From assembly GCA_001465935.1 (NCBI GenBank), contig LNKV01000006.1, positions 496,001-560,000 on the forward strand: a DNA stretch of 64,000 bases. Direction: 5' to 3'. The notes under the pieces are model-generated. The model worked only from the letters and a program-made list of their open reading frames with translations. It ran no database searches and was not told the DNA's origin. The DNA is from Clarireedia homoeocarpa (taxonomy: Eukaryota; Ascomycota; Leotiomycetes; Helotiales; Rutstroemiaceae). A program made the position numbers and the translations under genes. This document shows, piece by piece, positions 45,902 through 58,600 of the stretch (the first letter of the stretch is position 1; every line of letters begins with the position of its first letter).

Positions 45902-48086
45902 CTACAACGCATGTACCTTACTCCCCTTCGTCCAGCCTCTGAATTTCTTCCCCCAAAACCAAAACACAATTCCAAAAGAGCACCATAGCGTAACCAGCGC
46001 CATATTCGTCATGATCGGCGGAATGTACCCGGCGCTCTCCGTCCACGGCGTGATGAACTTGCTGAAGCCGTAGCCCCAGAGGTTTTTGTTGACCGTGATG
46101 GCCACAAAGATGGCGCCGCTGACAGGCTTATACGAGTCAATAGCATAGGTAGAAGCGATTGCGGGGAGCGCAGCAACTTGGATTCCAGCGGCGGCGTAAC
46201 CGACTATTACGATGACCTGGGGGGTGGGGGTGTTAGATGGGGATGGAGAGGAGAGGGGAGATGAGGGGAAGGAAGATGGAAGATGAAGACAAAAATGATG
46301 AGAAGCTTACCTTCCAGTCCCAAGAATTTTGGTACCCAAGCGCCACAACCACATTCCCAATAATCATAATCAACACATACGGCACCATAGTCAACAACCT
46401 CATCTCCGGCTCTCGCACGCCACCATTCCTCTCCGTCAACTTCGCCGCAATGAAATCGCTCAACGGGCCCGCAGTAACCAGCCCAATAAATGCTCCAATC
46501 AAAATCGCGAAGTTGAAGAAGCCGATTGTCTGGCTACTGTAGTGATACGGCGCCACGGAGAAGACTTGCGATTGTGTGAGGTTGAGAGTGAGGAACGAGG
46601 ACGCGGACCACGATACGACGCAGGCGGCGAATTGGACAATGGGGAAGAAGAACAGTTTCCATGGGAGGATAAATTCAGCGACCAAAGAGCTTTCGAGAGG
46701 TTGGAATAACGCCCATTGTTTTCGCGAAGGCCGGCCGCGGCGTAGCCATGGGTCTCGAGGACTTTCGGAGGAGGGGAGTTGGGATGATTGGGATGCTTGT
46801 GTGCGTTTCTCGGCATTAACGCTGCGATCTGTGTTCAGTGTCGTACTCGTTAACTCCTTCGTAATTACACCTGAGACCGCACCATTCCCATCATTCGGCT
46901 TGATGGTCTTATCCTCAATATTCTCTGCGGATACTTTTCTTGGTGAGGACGAAATCGGAGACTCGACATGCGGGAATGTACGCGTATATCTCGTTTCTGG
47001 GAACAGGAAAATAGCGGCTAGAGTTGCGAATCCGAGGATTCCGGTATTTAACCACCAGAAGCTGCGCCAGCCGAGCGCTTCAGCCATAGGGCCGGAGACG
47101 ATGGGCCCGACCATTAGGGAGCCGAAGTACGCGGTGAAGTAGAGGGTGTTGTAGCGGCCGCGCTCGTGGAGGAACATTATGTCGGCGATGACGGTGGGTT
47201 GGGCGGTTTCGCAGGAGCCGGCGCCGATACCGTTTAGGCTAAATGAGGGAGGTTAGTTTGTGGATTGGAGGGTTGCCAGGGTTGGAGGGTTGCCAGGGTA
47301 GGGGGAGGAAAACGTACACGCATGCGCCCATGAAGCTACCATATGAAGTTGCTTTGGCTCGCCAGATGCTGGAGCCGAAGCATATTGCCGTTGAGAATAT
47401 CAGTACTGGTCTTCGTCCGTAGCAGTTCTGAATGGGAACCCTGAACGGCAAGGAATCAGTATATGTTGTTCTTCGTGAGGTGCGAGGGCTATATCCTTAT
47501 TCTTACCAGATGAAATTACTGAATCCCAGCACTAGAATTGCTACTCCTGTGAACTGCACCACAGAAGCGAGATCTGAGTCGAACTCTTTGATATAATCAC
47601 CAAACATAGGGGCCTAGCAACATTAGTCAATGCACAAATCCCATGGCTTGAAAATTATACCAAAGCCAGCGGTCCAAAGCCCTGGGAAAATGAAACCAGA
47701 GTAGCGCAGGTCATAGCGAAGAATTTCCATATTGGGCTCCAATTCTGTAGTAATTCAGTTCTCTGCTGTATATAGTTTAACAACACTCGCATACCAATGG
47801 ATCGTGCCTATCATACTGTATGTCAGCACACGAAATCTAATCACTGAGCGCCATGCAAACGGCAGACATACTCATCATCAGAAGGTTGAGGCACAAGAAC
47901 CGAGTCTCCTCCCTTAACAAAGTGATGCGACCCAACATCTCGCATCACCTCCGTACCCGGATATATTTCCGTGTGCAGTTCGAGTTCGATATCTCGCACC
48001 GCCTGCAAACCCTATTAGCACTACACTACAGCTGAGAAATGTTCAGTAGCGACATAACTTACTCTCTCGTCCAGATTCTGATCCAT
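45902..48086 (-). CDS. MFS transporter, drug:H+ antiporter (DHA1) type
   Basis: Eight exons on the minus strand: 48086-48063, 48002-47872, 47807-47795, 47744-47661, 47613-47507, 47440-47318, 47238-46311 and 46216-45902, 574 aa. Exon 3 is only 13 nt and encodes part of the conserved DPLNWSP entry motif. The first membrane helix follows (WKFFAMTCATLVSFSQGF). NCYGRRPVLIFSTAICFGSS is motif A, and GIGAGSCETAQPTVIADI is TM4-region signature. WRSFWWLNTGI and FPETRY close the first half. The loop between TM6 and TM7 is long, about 110 residues, polar and Ser/Arg-rich. The second half has six more helices and ends KGSKVHAL. The substrate is unknown; efflux of small organic compounds is typical of the group. 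It lies upstream of two Zn2Cys6 genes, which may control it. Confidence 0.9.
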
Positions 48087-49392
48087 CTTGAGTCGAGCAA
48101 ACTGTACTTTTTGCGCCCACAGGCTATCGTCTCGATTTCTCAACTCTCAACCTCCAATCTGACAATCCAGATCAGATTCCTGAAGCGGTGTGCGAGACAA
48201 AAGATTTGTTAACAAAGAAAAGAAACCGAGCCAATAGTCCAGTCAGTCGGGGTCCTGGCAAAGAATCTGGGAACTTCTGAATAGAAATCAATGACTTTTT
48301 CCTTTCCCTTTTTTTTTTTTTTTTTTCCTTTCGGCGATGGACAGGATGATATACTGCAGTCTTATCCTTGCCCTGACAACAAACCCTTCTCTTTGTTCCG
48401 ACCAATGCAAAAAATATCGCACTTCCCAATCCTTCGTTCTCTACACGGGATCGTACGAACGTGCTTGCTTCTTGGTAATGCCAATTCGCAAAACCGGGCC
48501 AGACCTTTCTTATCAGCACTACATTATTGTGCGGTGGATAAAGATAAAGCAATGGACCTGCTTATTGAAGAAGAAGAAACGGTTGAGCGTATTGCCGACC
48601 CACAGCGACCAGGATAAATTCCCACAGACTCCACCCCCGCATTCTCACTTCGCCCAACAGCCGTGTCCAATAACTATCCCATGAGACGCACATATCTGGA
48701 CCCTTTTGAGGATTACAGAAGCTGACAACCTCATCTTGGGTCCCACCGCTACTTGTCATAAAGTGTAAAATATGGACTTGGCATCTGTAGCATCGAATGA
48801 AAAAGTGTGTAGTTCATATTTAGAACTCATCGCATGACACCTGGTAGTAGTGGAGGGTAAAAGGCTACCGGCGTACTTCCGTACAGGAGAACTATAGTCG
48901 GCTAATACTTTAACTTGGCTATGGTAATGAGATTATGCGGGAAGGGATAATTGAGGGGCAGCAAAGGAAGGATTGGTGCGCGAAGAAATGTCAATATTGA
49001 GGGGATCTGCTCGGCATCTTGCACGGGTATTGGGTGTTCGGGGGTGGAGGTGGCGTGGCATTTCTGTTTTTCTCGTCAGCCATCATTTCTGCTTGATTAC
49101 CTCAGGTTCGATTTGGAAATGTATGTCTTATAATTTGTGTTGGTATGAGCTGAATATTTTATGTCATTAACGCCTTCCGTGCCCTTCCTCACCCGGACCT
49201 TTTCCAATTTACGATATTACAAACGATGCAATACCAGGGTATCTAATTCCCACCCGCATAGACGGAACACATGCTGTCAGCTACATATTATTGAGGCTGG
49301 CTCAACACTCTAACTCCATGTGTCCATCGTATATTTGGTAACCATCGTCCAATTACAGCCTTTCAAATCGCAACGAAAATATTACATGAAAT
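48087..49392. other. Promoter of the MFS gene, 3' flank of Zn2Cys6 gene 1
   Basis: 1.3 kb without a supported gene. A run of T lies near 48309-48327. The minus-strand frame at 48172-48552 is a shadow with no domain. Confidence 0.5.
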
Positions 49393-51637
49393 TTAGAAAA
49401 TCCAATTCCCTTCTAGATCTGTATTCAGAAGGCTGTCGAAGAACATTGTGTCGGCGTCCATTTCTCCCCAATCTTGGATTTGTTGTTTCTCTGGGCCCAC
49501 TGGAGGAAATTGACTACTTTTGAACGAAACAATAGGAGGATGGGTTGGTGGCGGGCTATAGATATTCGATGAGTTTCCTTCGCGAGCATTGAATATGGAC
49601 CATGGCTGCTCCAATTGTCGTGCATCAGGCGTTTGATTGTGGCTTTGAGTTGAATCTGGACAAGTCGAACTAAGATTGGTGGAATGAATTGGTGTGGTGC
49701 TAGAAGATAACTGATCTGAATGTGTTGTAGATGAAGGAGTCGTACGCGCAATTGATATGGTCCCAAAGTAAGGGATCGTAAGACGTATGTTTGCAACTGC
49801 GTTCGTGGACATATTCACAGCTAGAAGAGCTTTTATGACATCTGCGCTTTGCTTAGCCATCACATCTTTGCTCTGAGCAGCATATTCCTCCATGGAAGTG
49901 ACTACAGTTCCGACGAGCTCTCTGTCCGCGGCCTTTTGTTTTTCAACTTCTACCACGTGGCTTCCTGGCTGAGGAGGTTCAAGTAAAGCAAGAAGGAGTG
50001 TGACACAGCCAGTAAAAGCGGCAAAATCGATGACTTTACAGCAGAAAGATTTTGTGCCTGAGCGACGCATGACTAGATAGCGGTAGATAGTCTCGCGGGA
50101 TGATTTAAGACAAGTAAATCTGCTGTATTCGAAGCGCCTTTCAGTGGCGGCCCGTATCATGAATGGCAAATGCAAAAATGATTGTAGTTGGAAATACCAT
50201 ATCTGTGACATAGTGCGGTCGTACTGTGCAGCAGCAGCAGCAGATTTATCAGAGGTATCGAGGTAGGCTGGAACTGCCCACCACGATGGCGGCATTGCTC
50301 GACCGATATTTTCGAGCTGTTCGTCAAGATCTTGAGTACTGGCAAAGGCGTGAATGTATTCGTTTTGATTGCGCTCCATAATCCCGCCCGCGAGGTTCAC
50401 AAGCCTGCGGCAGAACAGAAGATCGTGATCAATGTTGGGGTTGTTGAATGTTTCATGTGGCTCAATCACGATATTCGCCGTTCCAGCCGGCATGCCTAAG
50501 AGCAAGCCAATGTATCGTTCTGCTTGCAGGATGCTATCCCACAGATGCCTGCCTCCTTGTGACGAGCGATGCTCGTCCAAATTCTGGCGTTTGTGGAGTC
50601 CCATAAGTTGCGCAATATTCATAGCGCGGCGGAATGTAAGCCACGCTCTGCGTAAATTGCCTGCGTTAGTATGGAATAGCCCTTGTAAGGTTAGGCACTC
50701 CAAACCATTTATGGTACTGACAATCTCGTCGTCGGATGTGACCAATCCTGAAACGGTTGAGATGATTTTATCAACACGAGCTTCCACGCTCGTGGAAAAG
50801 TGAAGTTCACTGGTATCGAAACCGTGTGGCAACTGCTGTAAACATATTGCGATGTAAATGAGTATTTGGCTGAGTACTGCGGGGCTTGCTTTTGAATTAT
50901 TAGCCACATCGAAGGAATGGCTGGGGTTTGACACGGTAGGCTCCACCAAAAGCACTGAGTGTTGAGATAGAGAATGTACCAATAGCCAGCAATCACTAAA
51001 AGAGCACAGTTTGTCGGTAACTTCCTGTGTAGGAAGGAGCTCGACAAGAGCATCCCTTATTCTCTCGATCTTGGTTAGTGGACGACAGGATGATGTCTTC
51101 TGCGGATCACCTGACGGTGTTGTGGTTGTTGTTTGACTTGTATTTTCTCGGCGACCCAACTTGAAAACAGTGAGTATGTCTTTGGTTACTATAAAGATGA
51201 ATACTTACAATAGGATTGTCGAAGAGAGATATTATTGGCGCAATTGGTGTGTTACCATAAGGGTTCGATGTTTTCGATGATGATGACGTTAGGACGTCTC
51301 CACTGCCCATGGATTCAGGGGTATGGATCTTTTGTGCATTATCTTCTTCTTCGTATGCTTCCATTTTGCTGAGGACTTTCTCTAACATAACTTCCAATCT
51401 TCCAAGACGCTCCCCAACTTGAGTGCCTGCTGAAGAATCGTGCTCCTCGGGATATTCTTGACTGAGGCAATTGGTGCCTCGAGCCAGACATCCAGAGCAA
51501 ATGCTAACATTTTCTGAACTCAACTGACACTTGACTTTCCGTCGTTTACATTCCCAACAACTTTTGGTGCCCTTTCTTACTCGTTTCCTTCGATGCTCAT
51601 CTTCCGTCAACCCTCTCGAAGAGGGCCGAATTGACAT
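49393..51637 (-). CDS. Zn2Cys6 transcription factor 1
   Basis: Two exons on the minus strand: 51637-51209 and 51159-49393, 731 aa. The binuclear cluster is Cys 27, 30, 37, 47, 50 and 57 with canonical spacing (Cx2Cx6Cx9Cx2Cx6C), followed by a linker and a short coiled coil (RLGRLEVMLEKVLSKME, about 77-93). The middle holds a fungal_trans-like domain: LQGLFHTNAGNLRRAWLTFR, then MNIAQLMGLH and LWDSILQAERYIGLLLGMP. The C terminus is Ser/Thr/Pro/Gln-rich and acidic at the end (DADTMFFDSLLNTDLEG), a likely activation domain. In-frame codons extend upstream, but MSIRPSSRG is the best start. It is divergent from a second Zn2Cys6 gene across 661 bp, with a palindromic CCG/CGG site in the shared promoter. 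Regulated genes are unknown. Confidence 0.9.
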
Positions 51638-52020
51638 TTTGAGCGAAGCCACAAATGTAATGCGGGCGAAATCTTTTGCGATTGTGCGTAAAACGAATGA
51701 TGGATGTCGCCACAAGACTGTAGGACCCCGAAAACAATTGGAATTGGGGTCAAAATTGTGACGTCGAGACAACGAAGTTTAAATCATGTGTTTATCAACC
51801 GCCAAGATCTTAGTTAGAGCGTCGCTTGAACTTGGTCTAGGTTGCTCTATATGTTGTCCAAGTTGACGATGATCTGTCTTGTTCTTATATAACAAGTGAT
51901 TGGTTCAATAGCCGTTAAAGACTGGGAAATTTCTTTTCTTCTGCGGCGAGGAAGTCTGTTGGAAATCTGCTGACTTCTCTGTACAAAAGAGAAATCATTT
52001 TGACATGTGGCGAGTTTTGA

Positions 52021-52035
52021 CCGCCGATTCGGCGG
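52021..52035. promoter_or_regulatory. Perfect CCG/CGG palindrome, candidate Zn2Cys6 operator
   Basis: CCGCCGATTCGGCGG has seven-base arms around one centre base. Zn2Cys6 dimers bind paired CGG triplets, and this one is 264 bp from one start codon and 384 bp from the other. Auto- or cross-regulation is inference. Confidence 0.5.
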
Positions 52036-52061
52036 GACTAACCTTTTGCTGCCTAGCATGA

Positions 52062-52068
52062 TGACTCA
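52062..52068. promoter_or_regulatory. TGACTCA, AP-1/Gcn4-type site
   Basis: An exact heptamer as bound by Gcn4/CpcA or Yap-type bZIP factors, in the shared promoter. A 7-mer can occur by chance. Confidence 0.35.
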
Positions 52069-52298
52069 GCTTCTACGCACCTTAGAATTGAAGTTATACG
52101 TAAGCATGCTGCACCTTGCTGACGCGAAATCATATTTGCTCCAAGAGACTTCTCACGAAATTACAAGTATAACTGCCGAGCAATGATACTTCATCCGTGC
52201 TCAATATATTTTCGAGAGAATTTTAGCTAGTTATAGGATGTCTCTAATTTGTTCCAAGTGCGGCTTCTAGAAGAAGCTTATCGATCTTTGAATGAGAT

Positions 52299-55023
52299 AT
52301 GGATAACTCTGGTGTCTCAAAACGCCAAGGGCAGCGCGTCAATAGCCAGAAATTGACTCGACGTCGTGTACCCCTATCCTGTCATGCATGTAGATCTAGA
52401 AAGTAAGTCTACTCTCACAGTTTTCTACTCCTCAAGGCAAGTCCGTATGTCTAGTAATTAACCCCAGAGAGATCCGATCGCATGAAAGGTTCGCTGTATG
52501 CTGATTGGCCTTAGGCTGAAATGTAATCGAGAGAAACCATGCCAGAATTGTATTGTAAGGGGTGATGTTGCTATTGCAAGTTGCTCATATGCAGAAAAGG
52601 CTGATGGTAGATCATCTACCGCCTCAAATTCAAAGTCTAACTCGGACGATATGAGAGCCAGGATTAGTCGCCTGGAGAATTCTATCATGTCAATGATTTC
52701 AGACTCAAAGTCAGGACACATTCCAGATCCATCAGGCTCCGTATTTTCAGCAACCAATCTTGAAGAGAATGGCATCAATCAAGCTGGTGGCCAGAGAATC
52801 TCTGTGGATACAAGAAGCACCCATTGGGACACTATTCTTAATGAGGTGAGCATAGATTCAACCCTTGATCAACTGCCGTTGTCCATTTCTGATCAGTGCC
52901 TCGAAGCTTGGAGCAATGAAGGAAGCTTGGTCAGATGAACCGGAACAACTAGATCCCGCTCTACCATCTGCAACTCCATCTCATCGTCCCGGTCTTCTTG
53001 CAGGTCTCACTCCACCGCCAGACCGAGCAACCATCCTTGCATCATTGCCGTCCAAAGCTGCGGCAGACAAACTGACTCAAAGATTTTTTGATTCCTATAA
53101 TCCTTCCATACCTGCAACATGTGAGTAAACCTGTGATGCTAGAGTGTCTATATCAGATCAAAGTAAAAGCTAAACATTGAAGAAGTCTTGGTGCATAGAC
53201 CAACTTTTCTTAAACAGGTTGTCTCTTGTCTCTTAATATAGTTATCAACATTGCAACTAATATGTTCTTTAAAGATAGAGTCCCACTGGGCCGAACCCCA
53301 TCATACGAAAATCATATGGATTGGACTGTATTTCGCAACTTTGTGCATGGCTTTACAGTCCTATACTCGAAATAATGATGCTCCGTCAGAATATAGTGAT
53401 TCTTTGGAGTCATTAACGCATTTGTATCGTGTTCGAACAGTGCAGTGTTTGACAATAGCTGACATGACAAAACCCGTCGATTTCATGGTTGAGACGCTAC
53501 TTTGCTATACGTTCATTGAGTACGCATATGAGCGCGATGGTGATATGGGAACGTGGCTGCTCTCAGGCACTATCGTGCATTTAGCTTTGCAGCAAGGTTA
53601 CCATCGTGATCCAACTCAGCACTCGAATCTCACTGTGTTCCAGGGTGAAATGAGGCGCCGAGTTTGGGCCATAATCATTCAGCACGAGTAAGTATTATTG
53701 GACCTGCCGCTAGCCCTCTCAATCCTCAATACAATTCCGAATGAATCTCGCAAGCCTATATAACATCTCTACTCCCGGCACGTACGCTTAGAGCTAATCT
53801 ATGTTCTCTAGACTCATATTTTCCGCGCAAATTGGTCTGCCGAAATCCACGAGGTTTGCGGAATGTGACACCAGTCCCCCAAGTAATCTAAATGAGTGCG
53901 AACTGTCGGAAAACATGACAATTCTGCCACCTTCTAGGCCTGTATCTGAGCCAACGAGTATCTGCTATCAGATTGTTAAATTTGGCATCATGAAAGCTTA
54001 CGGAGATGTCATCGAGTTTCTCCACATTGTCCAACCTCAGCCATACAGTGAGGTAATCAGACTCGATGCCATGCTCAAAAGAGCTGCAGATATGGTTCCA
54101 TCACATCTGCAACTGGGTACACTGGAAGAGATGAAACATGATACACCAGCGGCGGCGATGGAAAAATACGTCTTACAAAAGTTATATCGCAAAGCAGTCA
54201 TTGTGCTGCATCGTAAGTATTGGGATGCTGAAAGAAAGAACAACTCAGAAGAGCTCCGTTGGTTCTCGCGAAGAATGTGCGTTTCATCTGCCATGACTCT
54301 TCTAGAATACCAAGTCTCGATGCATGAAGCAAGCCAACCAGGAGGTATTCTATCACTAATGAAATGGTGGCAATTCTCCATAACGAATCACGACTTCCTC
54401 TTGGCAGCTATGATCATTTGTTTAGACTTGAACACGAATCAATGGGACTACCTGCGATCAGGGACGATGTCTTATTGCTCCATGACCGAGAAAAGTAAAT
54501 TGAACGTCCTGTGCCGTGCAAGAGATATCTGGGGAGAGGTTGCAGATAAATGTATCGACGCGAAAAGAGCAGCGGATATCCTTACGAGTGTGATCAGCAG
54601 ACTGAGAATCAAGGTCGACAAGACGGTACAGTTGGATCTGAATCCAAATCTGGTAAAGCGTCCGATCTACAACGATTTTTCTCTCTACGATGTACCTCCA
54701 TTCCCACAAATCGCAGTAGATGTTCCTGTGCCTCCACCAATCTACCCTTTTACGACTGATAACATGATTCGAGACGACATGTTTGATACTGGTGGGATAT
54801 TTGGGACTTTTGGAAACCAGGTTGATATACCACCAAGTTTCGACTGGGTAAGTTACTGATTCACTCGGTTGGTCGTATAGTGAACAGGATATGACTGATT
54901 GTTAATATTTTGTAGGATGCATGGGATCAGCTTGTGGTAGGGCCGCAGGCGCTAAACCAAGACATCTTCACGTTGCCGCCCGATTTTCAGTACCAAAATC
55001 TTGGGGGAAGGAGAATGGATTGA
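52299..55023 (+). CDS. Zn2Cys6 transcription factor 2, Fungal_trans domain
   Basis: Seven exons: 52299-52402, 52515-52845, 52907-53120, 53186-53217, 53275-53687, 53812-54847 and 54916-55023, 745 aa. The zinc cluster Cys 28, 31, 38, 44, 47 and 58 is split by the first intron; the last gap is 10, a little longer than usual. A coiled segment (RARISRLENSIMSMI) follows. The Fungal_trans region starts near TFLVHRPTFLKQIESHW and includes LYRVRTVQCLTIADM, LALQQGYHRDPTQH, GEMRRRVWAII and LIFSAQIGLPKS, which is the conserved core. The C terminus ends in a hydrophobic/acidic tail. The least certain join is intron 2 (52846-52906), where GAAG acceptors at 52906 and 52918 both keep the frame. The exon of 32 nt is supported by the conserved HRPTF motif. 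It shares its promoter with factor 1. Confidence 0.88.
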
Positions 55024-55639
55024 AGCGAAGGCCAGGTCTCAGAGTGAATGAAAGTATGCTATGGAATTAGGTAAATAAATTCTCAAGAATCTCTAGAATA
55101 TTCTCAGGCGAGCGTCGGGGAACGAGGTGCTCTGATATAAGAGTGCATATTGCAACGGCTGTAACTTCATATCGGATGCTGGAATGTGAATAGCCCGCGA
55201 TATCTATGATAATATACTCCTTAGATGGTACGCCTTTCCCTGCACGTATAACACCATACTTATTGAGCTTGTATTACGGTAGGTAATCACAGAGCTTCTT
55301 TTATGAAGCCTCATAAGTTACTCTTTTGGTGGTTTGATCTACTATAAGAATCGTAACATTCACTACTCCAGCGTCCAGAAAGTTTGATTTGCCTGTACTG
55401 CAGAGGTGCGTTGACAGCTGTCTCATCCGAAACATATATCACGTGATGTCAAACGCCCGCGCTCGACTTGTGGAAGCGAGTCCTCACAAGCAAACGACTA
55501 AGTAGAATTTTAAAAACTCCGCAAACCCGTCGAAATTCATATTTTTATCAACATAAACCACCACAATCCAGGCGGTGATAGAACGATTCTACTTGCCAGC
55601 ATTTCTCACTTGATTACGGCAAATCAGGCCTGGATCACG
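55024..55639. other. Intergenic region before the DDX60-like gene
   Basis: 616 bp of 3' flank and promoter. No gene is visible. Confidence 0.55.
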
Positions 55640-58600
55640 ATGGCGCCTTCAGATGGGGTCTCCCAGGCGCACCGAACAAGCCCAAATTCTATTTTGGCAT
55701 GGTATGATGGGGCTCGACCCATGTGGATTGACTTGGTGGGTGATTACGCGGGGAAAGAGTTGTTTCTTATTGAGGGCGACTCTTTGTTGAGGGAATGTTT
55801 TGAGGATGAGAGGATTGATTTCAAAGGTATTGTTGTTTGTTTACTTCCCCTATTATCTTGAAGTTTCTTACGATCAAAAGCTAATGAATGCCAGATGGAT
55901 TTCAATTATTACACGCTGTCTACGTCGTCGAACGATTTCTCGAGAACCTCTCAAAAAGACACTGCCAGTTTCACGTAGCGTTTTTCGAAGGTATGTCTCC
56001 TCACCATTTCTGCCATTCTGCTATTGCGATTTGCCTGTTATTCCAGGTCCCAGGGGTCTCTTCTACGATTGAACTGCGACCCTAATGTAATTCGTGATAG
56101 AAAACAAACAATTATGCATTCCCTCAGGCACGAAAACCTCTCATCGAGGTCGATATCTTCTTGCTCGGACAGCAATCAAACACCATCTTCAACGCCGACT
56201 ACCGGACTCACATCCTGATGTAGTGATTAACAGTTTTCCTTCGCTAGATAGTGAAGAATTTCAAGGCTACCTCCATACTACACCTATCCACTTTGTTATG
56301 GTACATGATGGAGCAGGAACAGCCAAGGCGGAGGTCAAGGTTGCGCTTCGAGGCATGATTTGGTTTTTCAACACGCACAAGCTCAACGTGGCTCTTATCA
56401 ACCGCATTGAATTCCGTGATTCCAAGGTCTTCACTATGATTGTAGAGAGTCTAGTCCCGTCGCGGAAGCAGAAGGTCTTAATGACAACTGGTTTTACACG
56501 GCGAATGAAGCAAGCCCGTGGTCAGCTCCTGGAGAATTCAGGAAAACATGGTCAGACTACTGCCTCATTCGTCAAGGAACTTCCTGTCGAAAAGCTTGCC
56601 AATGCTGCTGTAAATGAGCAACTCAACGAAAGATCCTTACTTGCAGCATATGCAACATCCCGAATTCTCGAGCAGGATACAACGGATCCCTTTATAGCCT
56701 CAGCCTTCCTACTGCACACTGTCATATTGAATAGGATTCCTCTATCTCAACGCAGATTCCCTGTGGCTTTGTTTGACGAGGACTTTGAAAACACGATCAC
56801 CGACTTCTTGGCATCATTCACACATATATCTACCTCAGTGCTTGAAAGTTCGGAATGGCACAATCTCTTAACTACTAACGGCATTGAAAGTAACACTACA
56901 GACATTCTTGATGGCCGGTTACTGCGGATAATTATGAAATCTATGTGCGAAGGTTCTGGAAGTGCCTTTCCAGAAACGATCCAACACGACTGGTCCCTAC
57001 TCCGAAATCTTACGAAGCAGCTTTCTAGCTGTGATCTTTCCCTCCAAGAAAGGAATGATGTTAACGCCTCTGAAGCTCCAACAGAAGATGTCAATTTTGA
57101 AACCAAGCCAGATGAACTTGCTGTCTTACCGTTCACGAACGAGGTCTTTGATAAGCACTTGCAGTGCATTCACGTCAAAACAGATACCTCCCTACCAACA
57201 AAAATGGCCTCCATGAAGCTGTACAGAGAAACAACTCATTGGCATAATCACAAAAAGCCTTTAATCAGTAAAGCTGCACCTGCACCGAAGTACACGAGAC
57301 GATTGTAAGTGATAAATTCCGTGTCGTATTTATGAAGCTAATCGTGAGACAGCAATCCGTTACGAGCGAATCAATTTTATATGCGAGAAATGACTTCTTA
57401 TGCCGCAAGCTTGACAGGTGCCAAAGGCAAAGTTCTTGAGCCTGAGACCATCGTCCTTGGACCGAAACAGCTTGCGAAGTTGGTCGAAGAAGAGCCAGCG
57501 AAACAAAACAAATCAGAAAAGCTGACATCAAAATCAAAAACCGACGAGAAGAGCGATGTACATTATTTCCAGTCTCACTTATTTTCATATTCATTAACTA
57601 TTTTCTAGAATAAGAAGCCGAAGGTTGCGAAGAAAGGAACCAAGGCTGCGGCTGGCAAATTATCTTTCAAAGAGCAGATCAAAGCTGCAAATTCGGAGAA
57701 GATAGGCGATACCGAGAACGACAAAGCTTTCGCCGCTTGGTCAGTCATCATCAAGGATCTCAATACTGCTTCCAATGACGAAACAAGATATTTGAAAGCT
57801 AAGCAGTATCTCAACAACCTCGACGGACCCAAGACAAAGATTTTGGAGGGAGATATCAACACGTACATTATACAATCTTTGCTATCTTGGTGGGCTAGCT
57901 ACTGCAAGGATAACAGGAAGAAAGACGGTTATTTCCTGGTTGCTCTGATTTGGGCGACCGTAAGAGAGCTATGTACCACAAGCGCACCTATTACAGAAGA
58001 CATTGTTCAGCACATCAAAAAGGTTTGTAAGCTACTGGAGATTACTGACGCTTTATCAACTTCAAAAGGACCAGTGGTAACTCGCAAGTTATCATTTACT
58101 TTCAAGTATCCCATTCCAACCTTGTCCTTGAGCATTGATATGTCACAGACCGACTTCCAGCTTAAATACTGCGGGCCATATATGGACAGGATGCTCGACG
58201 CGAAACCCGATGCACGTGTATCCAACTTCGTGCCAGATGGATGGCAACGCAATGTACTTGACCAGCTGGATGCGAACAAAAGTGTTTTTGTGGTTGCACC
58301 AACCTCTGCTGGTAAAACATTTATCAGTTTCTATGCAATGGAACAGGTGCTTCGAGAAGACAATGATGGTGTCTTGGTCTATGTTGCACCGACAAAGGCA
58401 TTGGTTAACCAGATCGCTGCCGAAATTCAAGGCCGCTTTTCCAAGAAGTATCCCCAGCCTGGCAAGGGTGTATGGGCTATTCATACCCGAGATTATCGAG
58501 TCAACCAGCCTCTTGGAGCTCAAATACTTGTGACGGTACCACATATCCTCCAGATTATGCTGCTTTCCCCATCAAATGCCAAGTCTTGGGCACCTAGGGT

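Larger units (their letters stand above)
51638..52298. promoter_or_regulatory. Shared divergent promoter of two Zn2Cys6 genes
   Basis: 661 bp between start codons. It contains a perfect palindrome with CCG/CGG arms (52021-52035) and an AP-1/Gcn4-type TGACTCA (52062-52068). It is otherwise AT-leaning with no repeat. Both genes probably use this region. Confidence 0.6.
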
